Of a stretch of DNA of 64,000 nucleotides, positions 1 through 11,700 are shown piece by piece. The stretch comes from Clitoria ternatea (lineage: Eukaryota > Streptophyta > Magnoliopsida > Fabales > Fabaceae), in contig CM075676.1 in NCBI GenBank assembly GCA_037962975.1, positions 46,982,001-47,046,000 on the forward strand, read 5' to 3'. A model generated the notes under the pieces. That model did no database searches, was not told the origin of the DNA, and saw only the letters and a list, made by a program, of their open reading frames with translations. The position numbers and the translations under genes are program-made. Numbering within the stretch: the stretch's first letter is position 1; each line of letters begins with the position of its first letter.

Positions 1-2216
1 CCTTTCAATATCTTCATATATTGCTCAACGGGATACATCCACCGTAAGAACACTGGACCACACCAACGGACCTCTCTCACCAAATGGATGATTAAGTGGA
101 CCATTATGTCAAAAAAAGAGGGCAGGAAATACATTTCAAGCTGACATAATATAAGTGATGCTTCCTGTTCCAACACATCCAATTCGCCGGGCACGATTAC
201 CTTGCAACATATGGCATTGAAAAACATACACAACCTTGTTATGACATTTCTCATATTTTTAGGAAGAATGTCACGAATGGCGATAGGCAAAAACTGCTGC
301 ATCAACATGTGACAATCGTGAGACTTCAACCCAACTAACTTCAAATCTTTTATGGAAACACAAGAGTTGATGTTGGAGCCATAACCAGACGGAACTTTCA
401 CACTTCGTAACGATTCACAAAGACTTTGCTTTTTTTTTCTGGATAACGTATGACATGCTGGAGGCAAATATGTTCTTTTGCCCTTTGATTGTGGATGCAA
501 ATCCTGACGTATACCCATCAACTCTAAGTCCATACGCGAGTTTAGGCCATCCTTAGTCTTTCCGGGTATGTTTAAGAGTGTACCAACTAAACTGTTGCAC
601 ACATTCTTCTCCACATGCATTACATCAATGCAGTGTCTTACATCAAGCTCCCTCCAATATGGCAGGTCAAAAAACACTGACCTTTTCTTCCAGTTGTTTT
701 GTGTTGGGTGCTATTTTTCACACTTACCAAATTGCACGTTGACGTCTTTCACCTTTTCATATGCCTGGCGACCATATAGTGGTGGAGGAGCCATTTCAAA
801 ATCTTGGGCACCGTTAAACGACTTCTTCAACCTCCGAAACGGATTATTCGCTTTAAGAAACCTTCGATGTTGAAGATAAACATTTTTCCTGCCATGATGC
901 AACCGCACAGAACTAGTCCTCTCCTCACATACTGGACAAGCTTTATGACCCTTGACGCTGTACCCGGATAAGTTACCATATGCTGGAAAGTCATTGATCG
1001 TGCAAAATAGCATGGCACGCAATTTGAATGATTGCCCGGTAAACCCATCAAACACTTCAACCCCGTCTTCCCACAACCTTTTGAGGTCTTCAACCAATAG
1101 AGTTAAATATACATCAATGTCGTTCCCCGGTTGTCGTGGACCAGAAATCATCATTGATAACATCATATATTTTTGCTTCATGCACAACCATGGCGGAAAG
1201 TTGTAAACAAACAACAAAAAAGGCCACAAACTATGGTTTGTTCTCAGGTTCCCAAACGGGTTCATGCCGTCTGTGGCTAGTGCAAGCCTAACATTTCTTG
1301 GTTCATGGGCAAATTCCGAAAAAATCGTATCCATTTTTTTCCATTGCGATCCATCGGCCGGATGCCTAAGTAGTCCATCAACAACCCTTTCATCAGCATG
1401 CCATCTCATAAGTTTTGCATCATCTGCATTGGCAAACAGACGCTTTAGTCTTGGAACTATAGGTAGATACCACAACACCTTTGCAGGAGACCCTTTAGTG
1501 CATACCTCATCAGAATTCGCCTTTTTCTTCTTATACCGTGACACCCCACACCTAGGACATCGATGCAGCATTTCTAACTCACCCCGGAATAATACACAAT
1601 CATTTGGGCATGCATGTATTTTCTCATACTCTAAACCTATAGGACACAACACCTTTTTGGCCTCATAGTTACGATTCGGCAAGGTGTTTCCAGCTAGGAG
1701 CATTTCTTTCAACAACTTCAGTAAGTCAGTGAAACTTTTATCCATCCACCCGTTTATGGCCTTCAAATTAAACAATCGCAAAACTGTTGATAACCTCGTG
1801 AAATTGACGCAGTTTGGATACAACGGCTGCTCAGAGTCCTCACACAGAGTCGTATATACATGAGCTTTCTTAAAACCTTCTACCCCCACATCACGGATCA
1901 TATCCTCGAGTCGGTCATCCATGTTGACATCGGTGTCATGCATTGAGCTTTGATTTTCAGTTTGAGCTGTTACTTGGCACCACCACATCTTCACCATGCC
2001 ATATCCAACGCGTATAACTACGCAGAAAACCGTCACACGTAGATGCTCTCGCACCTCTTTCAAGTCTACCCGACGCAGGTTCAAGCATTTCATACAAGGG
2101 CAAAAATACTTTCCATTCACCTCCACTGCATTCCTCGCTACGAATTCTATAAATGATTCAACTCCCCCCTCGTACTCTAGACTTAGGCGTGATGCAGTTA
2201 TCCAACTCCGATCCAT
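1..2216 (-). pseudogene. tnp2-like CACTA transposase, one in-frame stop, partial
   Basis: This would encode the transposase that cuts and moves the CACTA element. The start at 2216 opens with a transposase-associated domain (MDRSWI, then a Cys-containing FCPCMKC segment). The tnp2 domain follows, with landmarks ALATDGMNPFGN, a CPVCEE pair and a histidine-rich HHGRK stretch. A TAG at 711-713 ends a 501-residue frame, yet the same frame continues without shift through FFDLPYW and DVMHVEKNVC to the window edge, where RWMYPVEQYMKILK marks the DUF4218 region. One nonsense codon in more than 2.2 kb means recent inactivation, or an exon junction I could not resolve: GTAAGTG lies just before the stop, but no plausible acceptor follows. 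The C-terminus is outside the window. Confidence 0.85.
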
Positions 2217-2291
2217 GCCAACTGTTTACAAGGTGCTATGATCAACCTCACTTTTTCCATAAGGTGGTGGTCCTATACCCATTCAGAATGA

Positions 2292-2534
2292 GAATTGTTT
2301 TTATACGTCATTCTAATATACAGGTTAGGAGTTATTTTAAAATTTGATAAAATTTCGGCAGCATTTCGCATTGGTCTCTAAGTACACAAAATGAGAGTGG
2401 TCAAATCAAATTCAACCACAACCAAATATGCACCCAGAGAACAACACAAAATGCAAGTTACCGAAAGTTTATCAAATTTTAAAATAACTCCTAACTTGTA
2501 CATACTAAAAATGACGTATAAAAAATAATTGTTC
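2292..2534. repeat. Inverted repeat in the CACTA leader
   Basis: Two arms of about 65-75 bp (2292-2358 and 2461-2534) are reverse complements with a few mismatches, separated by about 100 bp. Each carries ATACGTCATT, GTTAGGAGTTATTTT and AAAATTTGATAAA. It lies directly upstream of the transposase start, so it could form a hairpin in the leader RNA or be a small insertion inside the transposon. Confidence 0.75.
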
Positions 2535-3255
2535 ATCCCAAACTGTCCAAACGGACAATTCAAGATTCAACACAAACGATGAAATTAATTAATTTAATGA
2601 CCATTTGTGTCAAATCTCAAACGGGGAACTACGGTTCACTTATATGCATAACAACTTTCATACTAGTTAACTAGTATGAGCCTACGAGTTTGCAAGATTG
2701 AAAACCACATACATACAATAGACAGAAATAACATTATATACGAGCAACCAACAACAACAGCAATAACATTATATAAGTGAAATGTAACTTCTCATTACAA
2801 CTCAACTCAAAAATCTTGCTGCTCCCTTTTTACAATTTTTCATTAAATAGATTGAAAAAAAATACCACAACAATGAAAACACATGAAAATAGAGGCAATG
2901 TCACAGGCAATGTCAAATAAGCAGAGATAGAGTTCAGCTTCAACAATGAAAACACAAACTCAGAGACCTATATTCGTTCATGTTTGACTACACACAAACA
3001 GAGAGACAAGCTTTCCAGACAATGGTGATAAAGCATAACAAAGAAGCAGGGCTAAAAAGTGAACGAAAGAAGAAGGGCAAGGGAACACTTACCAGACAAT
3101 GGTGAACGAAGAAGAAGAAGGGACACGAAAGAATAAGGAAGGGAACGGAGAAGCCTACGACCAGCAAAGAGGAGGACGAGGAAGAAGACGACAACCAGCG
3201 TGAAAGAAGAAGAGAAAGTGAAAAAAGGCTGAAAGGCACGGCTTTTGAAGTTTCA

Positions 3256-3700
3256 GAAAGGATGTATATTCACGGTTCCCCTTGAAACCGTGAATATATT
3301 ACACATATATTCACGGTTGAACAAAGAACTGTGGATAAATGTTAACTATTTATCCACGGTTAAGATCCCAACCGTGGATAAATATTAAATCTATAATCAC
3401 AGTTATATATACAACCATGGACATATAGTACCAGTAATTAAACCCTAAAACCTGAAGTATATATCCACGGTTGAAAATACAACCGTCATTATAGACATCA
3501 ATATATATCCACGGTTAACATCATAACCATGATCATACCCATGAATATATAGTCACGGTTGTGCACACAACCGTGGATATATATTTCAAGTACTATATAT
3601 CCACGGTTGACTTGTCAACCGTGAATATATATTGATAGGTACGATCACGGTTATGATGTTAACCGTGGATATATAGTTTTCTCTGATTATAACGTTCACC
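3256..3700. repeat. CACTA subterminal repeat array
   Basis: About fourteen copies of a 13-15 bp motif, consensus ATATATYCACGGTT, occur in both orientations. Several form head-to-head pairs, for example CCACGGTTGACTTGTCAACC near 3600 and the pair near 3555-3585. In En/Spm elements such subterminal repeats bind the element-encoded accessory protein and are needed for excision; that role is inferred here from the family. The array lies 100-540 bp inside the terminal repeat, the usual place. Confidence 0.88.
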
Positions 3701-3778
3701 TTATAATTTCAAAAATGCCACCGCGCATGTTTTTATCACTGATCCTCTTCAACCCGTGAATATATCCCGTTGTTATAT

Positions 3779-3796
3779 CCAATTTTTGCACTAGTG
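3779..3796 (-). repeat. Terminal inverted repeat of the CACTA element
   Basis: Read on the minus strand from 3796 it is CACTAGTGCAAAAATTGG. The CACTA start and the position next to the subterminal array identify the outer end. Confidence 0.88.
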
Positions 3797-4144
3797 ATTG
3801 ACTAGTAAATATTAAAATAAACCCGTAAAAAAAGGGATATTTTATTTTCCTTGAAAAATACAGGATGAATGATATTTTATGAAAATTTTCAATATCAAAT
3901 CATTCATGTGAAATTTTATTTATACTTGTCTCCTTGTGGCTGAAAAAAATAATAATGAATTACTTATGTGAAATCATGAGTCCCATCCAACTGAAACTGC
4001 TTCATTCCCAGAAGTGAATGTAGCAACACATAATCATTATACTTATGGTCATGGTCGAAATGATAATAAATCATCATTTGTATAAAAAAATAAAGAGTAT
4101 GGAAAAAGGAAAACACGTTCAAAGTAGCGAACAAATTAAAATAT

Positions 4145-7100
4145 TTTCTATCGTTATGGTAGCCAAGGCCATTGGTCTCGGGTTTGTCGTACACCAAAAC
4201 ATCTGATTAATCTATACCAAAAGTCCTTAAGAATAAAGGGGAAACAATACAAACAAATTTTGTTGGTATGGATGATGTTTATACTCTCTTTGATATTGAT
4301 GATTTCCTTGTTCTTCCTGAAGAAGACATTGACCACTTGGTTAGAAATGAGAGTGCCCCTAAATAAATTATTTTATATTTCATGAAATTTATTTTGTTAT
4401 GAATTTATATTAAATATTTATTGTTGTTAATTATATTTTCACTCATGATTTATCTATTATTATTTAATGAAGAATGAATGTTCATGTAAATGATGAAGAT
4501 ATATGTCTCGCAGACAATGCAACAACTCATATTATTCTCAAGAATGAGAAATATTTTTACCATATACTAAAACAAGAAGTCAATGTTAATACTATATATA
4601 GTAGTATAAATATAATTGAAGGCTCCAGTAGAGCCAGTATTTTGTTACCTGGAGGAACAAAATTACACATTAAAAGTGCATTATATTCTACGAAGTCTCA
4701 AAGAAATTTGTTGAGTTTTAAGGATATCCGCCGAAATGGATACCATATTGAGGCCACAAATGAAGGAAATGATGAATATCTTTACATCACAAAGTTAATT
4801 TCTGATAAGAAATATATATTGGAAAAATTGTCTTCACTTTCCTCCGGTTTGTACTACACATATATTAGTACAGTTGAAACAAATGTTATTGTAAACCAGA
4901 AGCTTACAAATAAGAATAACTTTGTTATTTGGCATGAACGGTTAGGCCATCCTGGAACAATAATGATGTGGAAAGAAAGGTTGAGAATTCAAATGGTCAT
5001 TGCTTATCCAGCAGACAAATTCTCCAAACTAATAATTTCTCATGTGCCGCTTGTTCTCAAGGGAAATTAATTAGTCGGCCATCACCAATGAAAATTGGAA
5101 GTGAATCACTCACATTTTTAAAGCGTACAAAAGGTGATATTTGTGGACCATTTAGATATTTTATGATGCATAAACTAGATGGTCACATGTTTGCTTATTG
5201 TCAACTCGCAACCAGGCGTTTGCGAGATTACTAGCTCAATTAATTCGTTTAAGAGCTCATTTTCTTGATTATCCAATTAAGAAAATACGTCTTGATAACG
5301 TTGGTGAGTTCACATTTCAATCTTTTGATGATTATTGTATGTCCATCGAAATTAATGTTAAACATCATATAGCATATGTTTATACACAAAATGGACTTGC
5401 TGAATCATTGATTAAACGTTTGAAATTGATAGCAAGACCATTGTTAGTGAGATCAAAACTTCCAATTTCAATTTGGGGACATACAATCTTGCATGCAGTA
5501 GCACTTATTCGCATCAGGCCTACAAGTTATCATGAGTATTCTCCTTTACAATTGGTTCATGGTAAAGAACTAAATATTTCCAATCTGAGAATTTTGGGAA
5601 TATAGTATATGTTCCTATTTCTCCTCCATAATGCACTAAAATAGGAACTCAAAGAAGGTTGGGGATATATGTTGGATATGAAAGTCCATCTATAATAAAA
5701 TATCTTGAACCATTAACAGGTGATTTATTTACAGCTCGTTTTACTGATTGTCATTTTGATGAATTTGTTCTCCCACTATTAGGGGGAGAAAGTAAACAGT
5801 TGGATACAAGGATTAGTTGGAATGAGATATATTTATCTTATCTTGATCCTCGAACAAAGCAATCTGAATTAGAAGTTCAGAAAATAGCTAATTTGCAAAA
5901 TTTAGCAAACCAATTGCTAAATGCATTTGCTGATCCAAAAAGAGTGACTAAGCCATACATATCAGCTGTTAATACTCCAATAAAGATTGATGTCCCTGCA
6001 GGACAATCTAAAATTACAAATGAGTCTAAAGCCAAAATAAAACGTGGCAGACTTGTTGGTTCTAAAGATAAAAATCCTCAATAAATAAAGAGAATGGTTG
6101 AATCGAGGATATAAAGACTCCAGTAGAGTCTCCTGACATAATCAAGGATTCAAATCTAGAAGATACCAAGGTACCTGAAATTGATAAGAATAAAGAGATC
6201 TCTATAAATTATGTCATGGATGGAATACAATGGAATCGACATGAAGCCGATATTGATGAAATTTTTGCATTCAAAGTAGCTCTTGATATTATAAATGATG
6301 ATAAAAATCATGAGCCAAAATCTGTTAAGGAATGTGCATAAAGAAATGATTGGTCAAAGTAGAAAGATGCAATGCAAGAAGAGTTAAGCTCACTTGCAAA
6401 GTGAAAAGTTTTCGGACCTGCAATTCAAACACCTAAAGGTGTAAAACCAGTTAGGCATAAATGGGTCTTTATGAGAAAAAGAAATAAAAATGGTGAAATT
6501 GTGCAATATAAAACAAGGCTTATTGCACAAGGCTGCTCACAAAGACCTGGTATTAATTTTGAGTAAATATATTCACCAATGATAGATACAAGTACTTTTC
6601 GATACTTGATTAATTTGACAATTCGTGAAAAACTTGATTTACGCCTAATGGATGTTATTACAGCATATTTATATGGCTCACTTGAAAATGACATCTATAT
6701 GAAACTCCCCGAGGGATTTAATTTGCCTGAAGCAAAATGACATCTATATAAAACTCCCTGAAGGATTTAATTTGCCTGAAGCATACAAGACAAATTCTTG
6801 AGAAAATTATTCAATTAAATTGAATAAATCTTTTTACAGACTAAAATAATCTAGACGCATGTGGTATAATTGTCTCAGTGAATATTTATTAAAAGAAGAG
6901 TATAAAAATGACCCGGTTTGTCCGTGTGTTTTTATGAAAAGATTCGAAAAAAAGTTCGTTATAATTTCTATTTATGTAGATGATTTAAACATCATCGAAA
7001 CTCCTGAAGAGTTTTCAAAGGCTGTGAATTGCTTGAAAAAAGAATTTTAATGCACCAAAAAACTTATACAAAAAAGGTGTTAAAACGGTTCTATATGGAC

Positions 7101-7910
7101 AAATCACACCCATTGAGCAGCCAAATGGTTGTAAAGTCACTTGAAGTGAGCAAAGATCTTTTTCGACTTCAAAAGAAAAAATAAAGAACTACTTGGTCCT
7201 GAAATACCATACCTTAGTGCAATTGGTGCACTAATCTATCTTGCTAGTCATAAATGACCAGATATATCATTTGCTGTCAATTTGTTAGCAAGGCATAGTT
7301 CTTTTCCCACAAAAAGGCATTGGAATGGGATTAAGCACATATTTCACTACCTTAGAGGTACAATGGACATGGGTTTATTTTTCACATATGTATCCAAGGC
7401 AAACCTAATTGGTTATGCAGATGCGAGGTATTTGTGTGATCCTCATAATGGACGATCACAGACAGAATATTTATTCATATGTGGTGGTACAACAATTTCA
7501 TGGAGATCCATAAAAACGATTACAGCAACATCATCTAATAATGTTAAAATTCTAGCATTACATGAAGCAAGTCGAGAATGTGTTTAGTTGAGGTCTATGA
7601 TTCAACATAGGAAACATATGGCTTGCATGTTGGAAAATTACCACCAACAATCTTATGTGAAGATAATGAGCTTGTATTTCTCAATTAAAAGAGGGCTATA
7701 TTAAAGGAGATAGGACAAAACATATTTCACCAAAAATTTTCTTTACTCATGATCTTATAAAAAATGGTGACGTAAATGTTCAGCAAGTCCGATCATATGA
7801 GAATCTAGCAGATATCTTTACAAAATCATTACCAACCAAAATCTTCGAGCAACTAGTACAGAATATTGGTCTTCGACACTTACATAAGTGTTCTGATAAG
7901 GGGGAAATTA
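4145..7910 (+). pseudogene. Copia gag-pol polyprotein remnant
   Basis: The reading frame is broken many times. At about 4150-4215 a knuckle reads FYRYGSQGHWSRVC, followed by RTPKHL; the first two zinc-binding Cys are now Phe and Tyr. 4474-5070 carries the gag-pre-integrase and the start of integrase (ADNATTHI, WHERLGHPG). 5198-5605 is integrase core (IRLDNVGEFT, QNGLAES), and 5659-6084 the integrase C-terminal part. Reverse transcriptase pieces lie at about 6350-7100, including YVDDLNII of the catalytic YVDD box (about 6970-7000). RNase H pieces lie at 7282-7587 and on to about 7900, ending near LRHLHKC-like sequence. Frameshifts, stops and a 49-bp duplication show it is dead. Confidence 0.85.
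6685..6782 (+). repeat. 49-bp tandem duplication in copia reverse transcriptase
   Basis: The segments 6685-6733 and 6734-6782 are direct, abutting copies of 49 bp with only a few differences (both begin AAAATGACATCTATAT). Since 49 is not a multiple of three, the duplication itself shifts the frame. Confidence 0.93.
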
Positions 7911-8038
7911 AATACTTATACATTTAATTTATTTACTTTGTAAAGAATATTATACTTTTTTTCCATCACTAGGTTTTTATCTCACTGAGTTTTTCTTAGT
8001 AAGGTTTTAACGAGGCACATTCTAAAATATGGACATCC

Positions 8039-8047
8039 AAGGGGGAG
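8039..8047 (+). other. Polypurine tract of the copia element
   Basis: AAGGGGGAG sits directly before the TGTTATAA start of the LTR, the expected plus-strand priming site. Confidence 0.8.
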
Positions 8048-8236
8048 TGTTATAAATATATTATAATAAGTGGATGTCCACTAATTTGGTTCTATAAATA
8101 GAACCAAACCCTCACTCATCAAATACACTTCTTTCACTCTTAATCTCTCATTCTTCATTTCTACTATCTCTCTCTAATTCTCTCTTAAGTTTTTGCCTTC
8201 TTTTACTTCATTCTTATTTTCTTTTATTTCACAACA
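8048..8236 (+). repeat. 3' LTR of the copia element
   Basis: The LTR starts TGTTATAAATAT right after the polypurine tract. A TATA box (TATAAATA) sits at the centre of a 22-bp palindrome at 8086-8107 (arms TTGGTTC/GAACCAA). I place the end at TTTCACAACA (8236), giving TGTT...AACA ends; CTCAACA at 8286 is an alternative. No second LTR is in view, so the end cannot be confirmed. Confidence 0.6.
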
Positions 8237-8757
8237 CATCCCTAGTTTTTTTTTTTGCCTATTTTCTGGTTTGTGAGATCTCAACAGAATTTGACTTCAC
8301 AAACTATCACACTCTCATTTTTGTTCAAAGTTCCAACATCAACCCAATACAAAATAACGTCAATTAAACCAGTGGGAAAAAACACAAGAAATTCATATCT
8401 GTTCCCCCTCCTCGTATATTCATACAATCTTGTTTCTTTCCATGTTTTAAAGTTAACACTGATCAGGAAATCAGAGGCAATTCATAACACACATGAAATT
8501 CATGACCAAACCAGGCTTCTGTGTCCTTCCTTAACTCTGCAGGCAACCTTGCCATCTGATGAAGTAGAACATTAACCTTTCCACTCAAAACCACAGATCC
8601 AAATCACATATTCCCCTCTCTAGTCCCTCCAATTAACAAAATAACACACCAACAAAAAACGACCAACAATGTTGTCAGACCCTTTGTCATTATTTAATTT
8701 AAGACTTTCAAAACCAGACAATGAAGCAGAGACAGGTGATTTCAATTTCAAACCATA
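8237..8757. other. 3' flank of the formin gene, no gene seen
   Basis: This stretch lies between the copia LTR and the formin stop codon. It should hold the formin 3' UTR and poly(A) region on the minus strand. A 106-codon plus-strand frame here has no recognisable motifs. Confidence 0.5.
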
Positions 8758-11700
8758 TCAAAAGTTGTCGTCATCATCGTCCTCATCATCAGAGTAATTC
8801 ACTCTCCTCTCTGCAATTGCTGGAAACAACTTTCTGTGCAGATCAGAAGCTGGTGATGATGGTGACTGTTGAAGCTTGTCTGGAGAATTAGGCACTGATG
8901 ATGCAGAGGAAGCCTCTTTCTTTCTGCTAGGAGAAGTCTTCACTGACTTGCTAGTTGTGTCCTTCACCTCTTTGCACACCTTATCCAATATTATCAAGAA
9001 ATCGCGCACAATCAAGAACAAACGCAACCCTTCATCTTTGCCTGATTTCCCATGGAAGTAATCTGCAGTACTCTTAACCAAGGCCATTTTCTTCTTCTCT
9101 TCTTCAACCAGCAGTGTCACTTCCTCTCTTGCTTGCTCCACAAACTTCTGCATCCGAATTTGGAAAGCGCTTTCTTCTCCGAAATTCTTCAATTCACTGT
9201 TCAAAAACTCCTCAGTCTTTATCAGTGTGTCGCCCAGTTTTGACACCGCATTAGTCAGTGCATCACCATCTATAAGTGCAGCTTTTCTCACATCACTAAG
9301 CTCAGTACTTAAACCAGAAATTACTTGGAGTCCAAGGCTGCGATAGTGTTCTTCGGCTTCTTCGGTTCCGTATTCAAGATCTTCTGATGCCATACTGGAA
9401 TTGCTTCTGCTTGCTCTCTCAGTTCTCATAGCTCTTATTCCCTCCGAACGAATGATCTCTTGAACCACAAAGTGTAAGAGTGTTGTCTTGGCATCTGTTC
9501 CTTTCACATCTGATAGTTTGAGAAGTGTGTCAAGCTTAAATGCTTGAGCTCCTCCACGGTATGTGCCATCGTTCATTCGGTTACCGGTTTTGAGAACTGC
9601 TTCTAGTAGCTTTAAGAATAGCCTGCTTTTTCTAAGCTTGTCACAAGCAACCTGCCACAAGATGCAACAACCATAAGCATGTCACACTTAATTTGTTAAC
9701 CAAATCTAAAAAATGTTTTAAGAAATCAGAAATGGAAAGTCTCCGTTAATGCATTCCTCCTTCTGATTTTCAAGACAATTCCAACAGCTAAACTTTTCAT
9801 TTTTGGTTAGGGGTGTATTTATAAGAAGAACGGATCCTTTGCAGCACTAGTTGTCGGAACACAATTTATTATACCAATTATTACAGTAACCAATGTGAAA
9901 AATAATCTTCACATCTGTAAAATCCATTTTCGGGTCACTATAATAACTGGTGAAATAAATCCTACTGTAAACTTGCTGCTACCGAAGATTCATATTCAAA
10001 ATTCAGAGTGAATTTAAGAATGCGAATCTAATGTTTGCATATATGATAATAAACAGCAAAGCAAAAATTTTGCTCCACTATCTTTAGTAAGTGAAATAGA
10101 AAGATGAAACAAAATAAGATAAAATAAAATGAGCTGAAGGCATCATGCTATTATCTAGATGCTTTCATATTACTATATTAGATTGAAAAGAAAAGGCCTA
10201 TGTCATCCCATACCATACCCTTAGTTGAATTGAAGGATAAGAAAAGAAAGGAGTAGAGTACATTGTGTTAGGTTCTATTTCATTCTGTCCATTTTAAAAT
10301 AATTCAAACAAAAAACAGCCTTATTCTGTCATTTTCAATTAATTCAAACATGGTTTTATTCTCACCTCTAATGTTGCAAAGGACTCCTTAATGCTTGAGA
10401 ACTCTTCTTGAAGGATATACTTGAACATCAGACACTCAAGACGTTTGAAGGCAAAAGGAATGTCAACCAACACTTTGAGAAACCTCTCTGCTGGGCCGAG
10501 GTCAGACAGTGGTCCAGAGTACATCCTTAGCTTCAGTTCCTCTTCTGCTGTAGGTGCCATCTTCAACAGTGTCTGGGTGAGCTCCACTGGAATCTCATTA
10601 CCTGATTCAATGAATCAACATTTTTGTAACTAGTTCGTGCTGTGAAATGCAAATCTTAACCTAGGAAAATTTTCTAAAATAATACAAGTACACTTGATTT
10701 TCTTTTTTAATGCTAACATTAATGAAGCAAGTCATAATGTGAGAGACCCTTACAAAAGTAACTTTAGTGAGTCCACCAAATCATTATCACAGTAAAAGTA
10801 TATCATTTCCTGAGAGCATATAAATGGAAAGGCCGAGAACACTAGATGTCCAATGAAAAGCATATAATGTTAATAAACAGTAGTGAATGGCCTTAAAGTG
10901 ACACAAAATCTTCCTTAAAATTATTGGTCACAAATTAAGTTGTCATAAATATCAACTGAATGGTGAAAGAAAAAAAAAAACCCAAATATGTAATAGGCTC
11001 AAATTGCAATAGAAACTAATAATCATACACTTAAACCTAATAAACAGTTAATTGGAGTTAATAAGCTAAACTGCTATCAGGATTTGCATTCTCCGTATTC
11101 ATTTGTTGGTAAAGTCATATGCATGCAGTTGCTTTTTTTATTATATTTTTTACATCAGTTATAAAATCAATGTAAAAGAATATCTTTTGCATTAGTTTTA
11201 GAAATAACAGTGTAAAAGTTACAATAAAAAAATTATGTTTAAATTGGCCCCTAATTGAATTAATGTAAAAAATAATTTCTATATCAATTTTATAAATAAA
11301 AGACTGACTACAATAGTCTTTATTAACAAGTGAATGCAGAGAATCTGATTCCTGTGTCACAAATTCTTTGTAGTCAGCCCTTTCACTTTTTTTATTTATT
11401 GTCCACAAGAGATGAAAGAGAGTCACCTTCATTAAGAGCATCAACAACTTCTTCAGTTGTCACATTCAGAGCACGCAAAAGAATTGATAAGTTCTGCGCT
11501 TTCCTAGGGTCAATAATCCGAATATACTGCACTGTATCCGCAGCTGGTGAATCCTTTTTGCGTTCATTCTTGTTTGGGTTGGTACAGCCAAACAAAGACT
11601 CCATCATTTCCTCATTGATCCTGTGAAGTTGTTTGTTACAGAAATGAAATCAGTGCAAGCATCCTTAGTAAGTACTTAGTAGTACTATATAGTGTACATG

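Larger units (their letters stand above)
1..3796 (-). mobile_element. CACTA (En/Spm) DNA transposon, 5' part
   Basis: The element is read on the minus strand and cut by the left window edge. Its outer end is the inverted repeat CACTAGTGCAAAAATTGG read down from 3796; the first eight bases, CACTAGTG, are a perfect palindrome. Inside this end lies a dense array of subterminal repeats (3256-3700), then a leader of about 1 kb, then a tnp2-type transposase running off the window. The base triplet just outside is ATT, but the other end is not visible, so the 3-bp target duplication cannot be checked. Terminal motif, subterminal array and transposase together make the family assignment firm; the full length is unknown. 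Confidence 0.9.
3797..8236 (+). mobile_element. Decayed Ty1/copia retrotransposon
   Basis: A plus-strand copia element begins in gag right beside the CACTA end and runs to a 3' LTR. The order is gag zinc knuckle, gag-pre-integrase, integrase, reverse transcriptase, RNase H, polypurine tract, LTR, which is the copia order. The 5' LTR and most of gag are absent from the window. The simplest reading is that the CACTA element inserted into gag and the rest lies beyond the left edge. The exact left boundary (3797 to about 3960) is uncertain because the sequence is degenerate. Confidence 0.8.
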
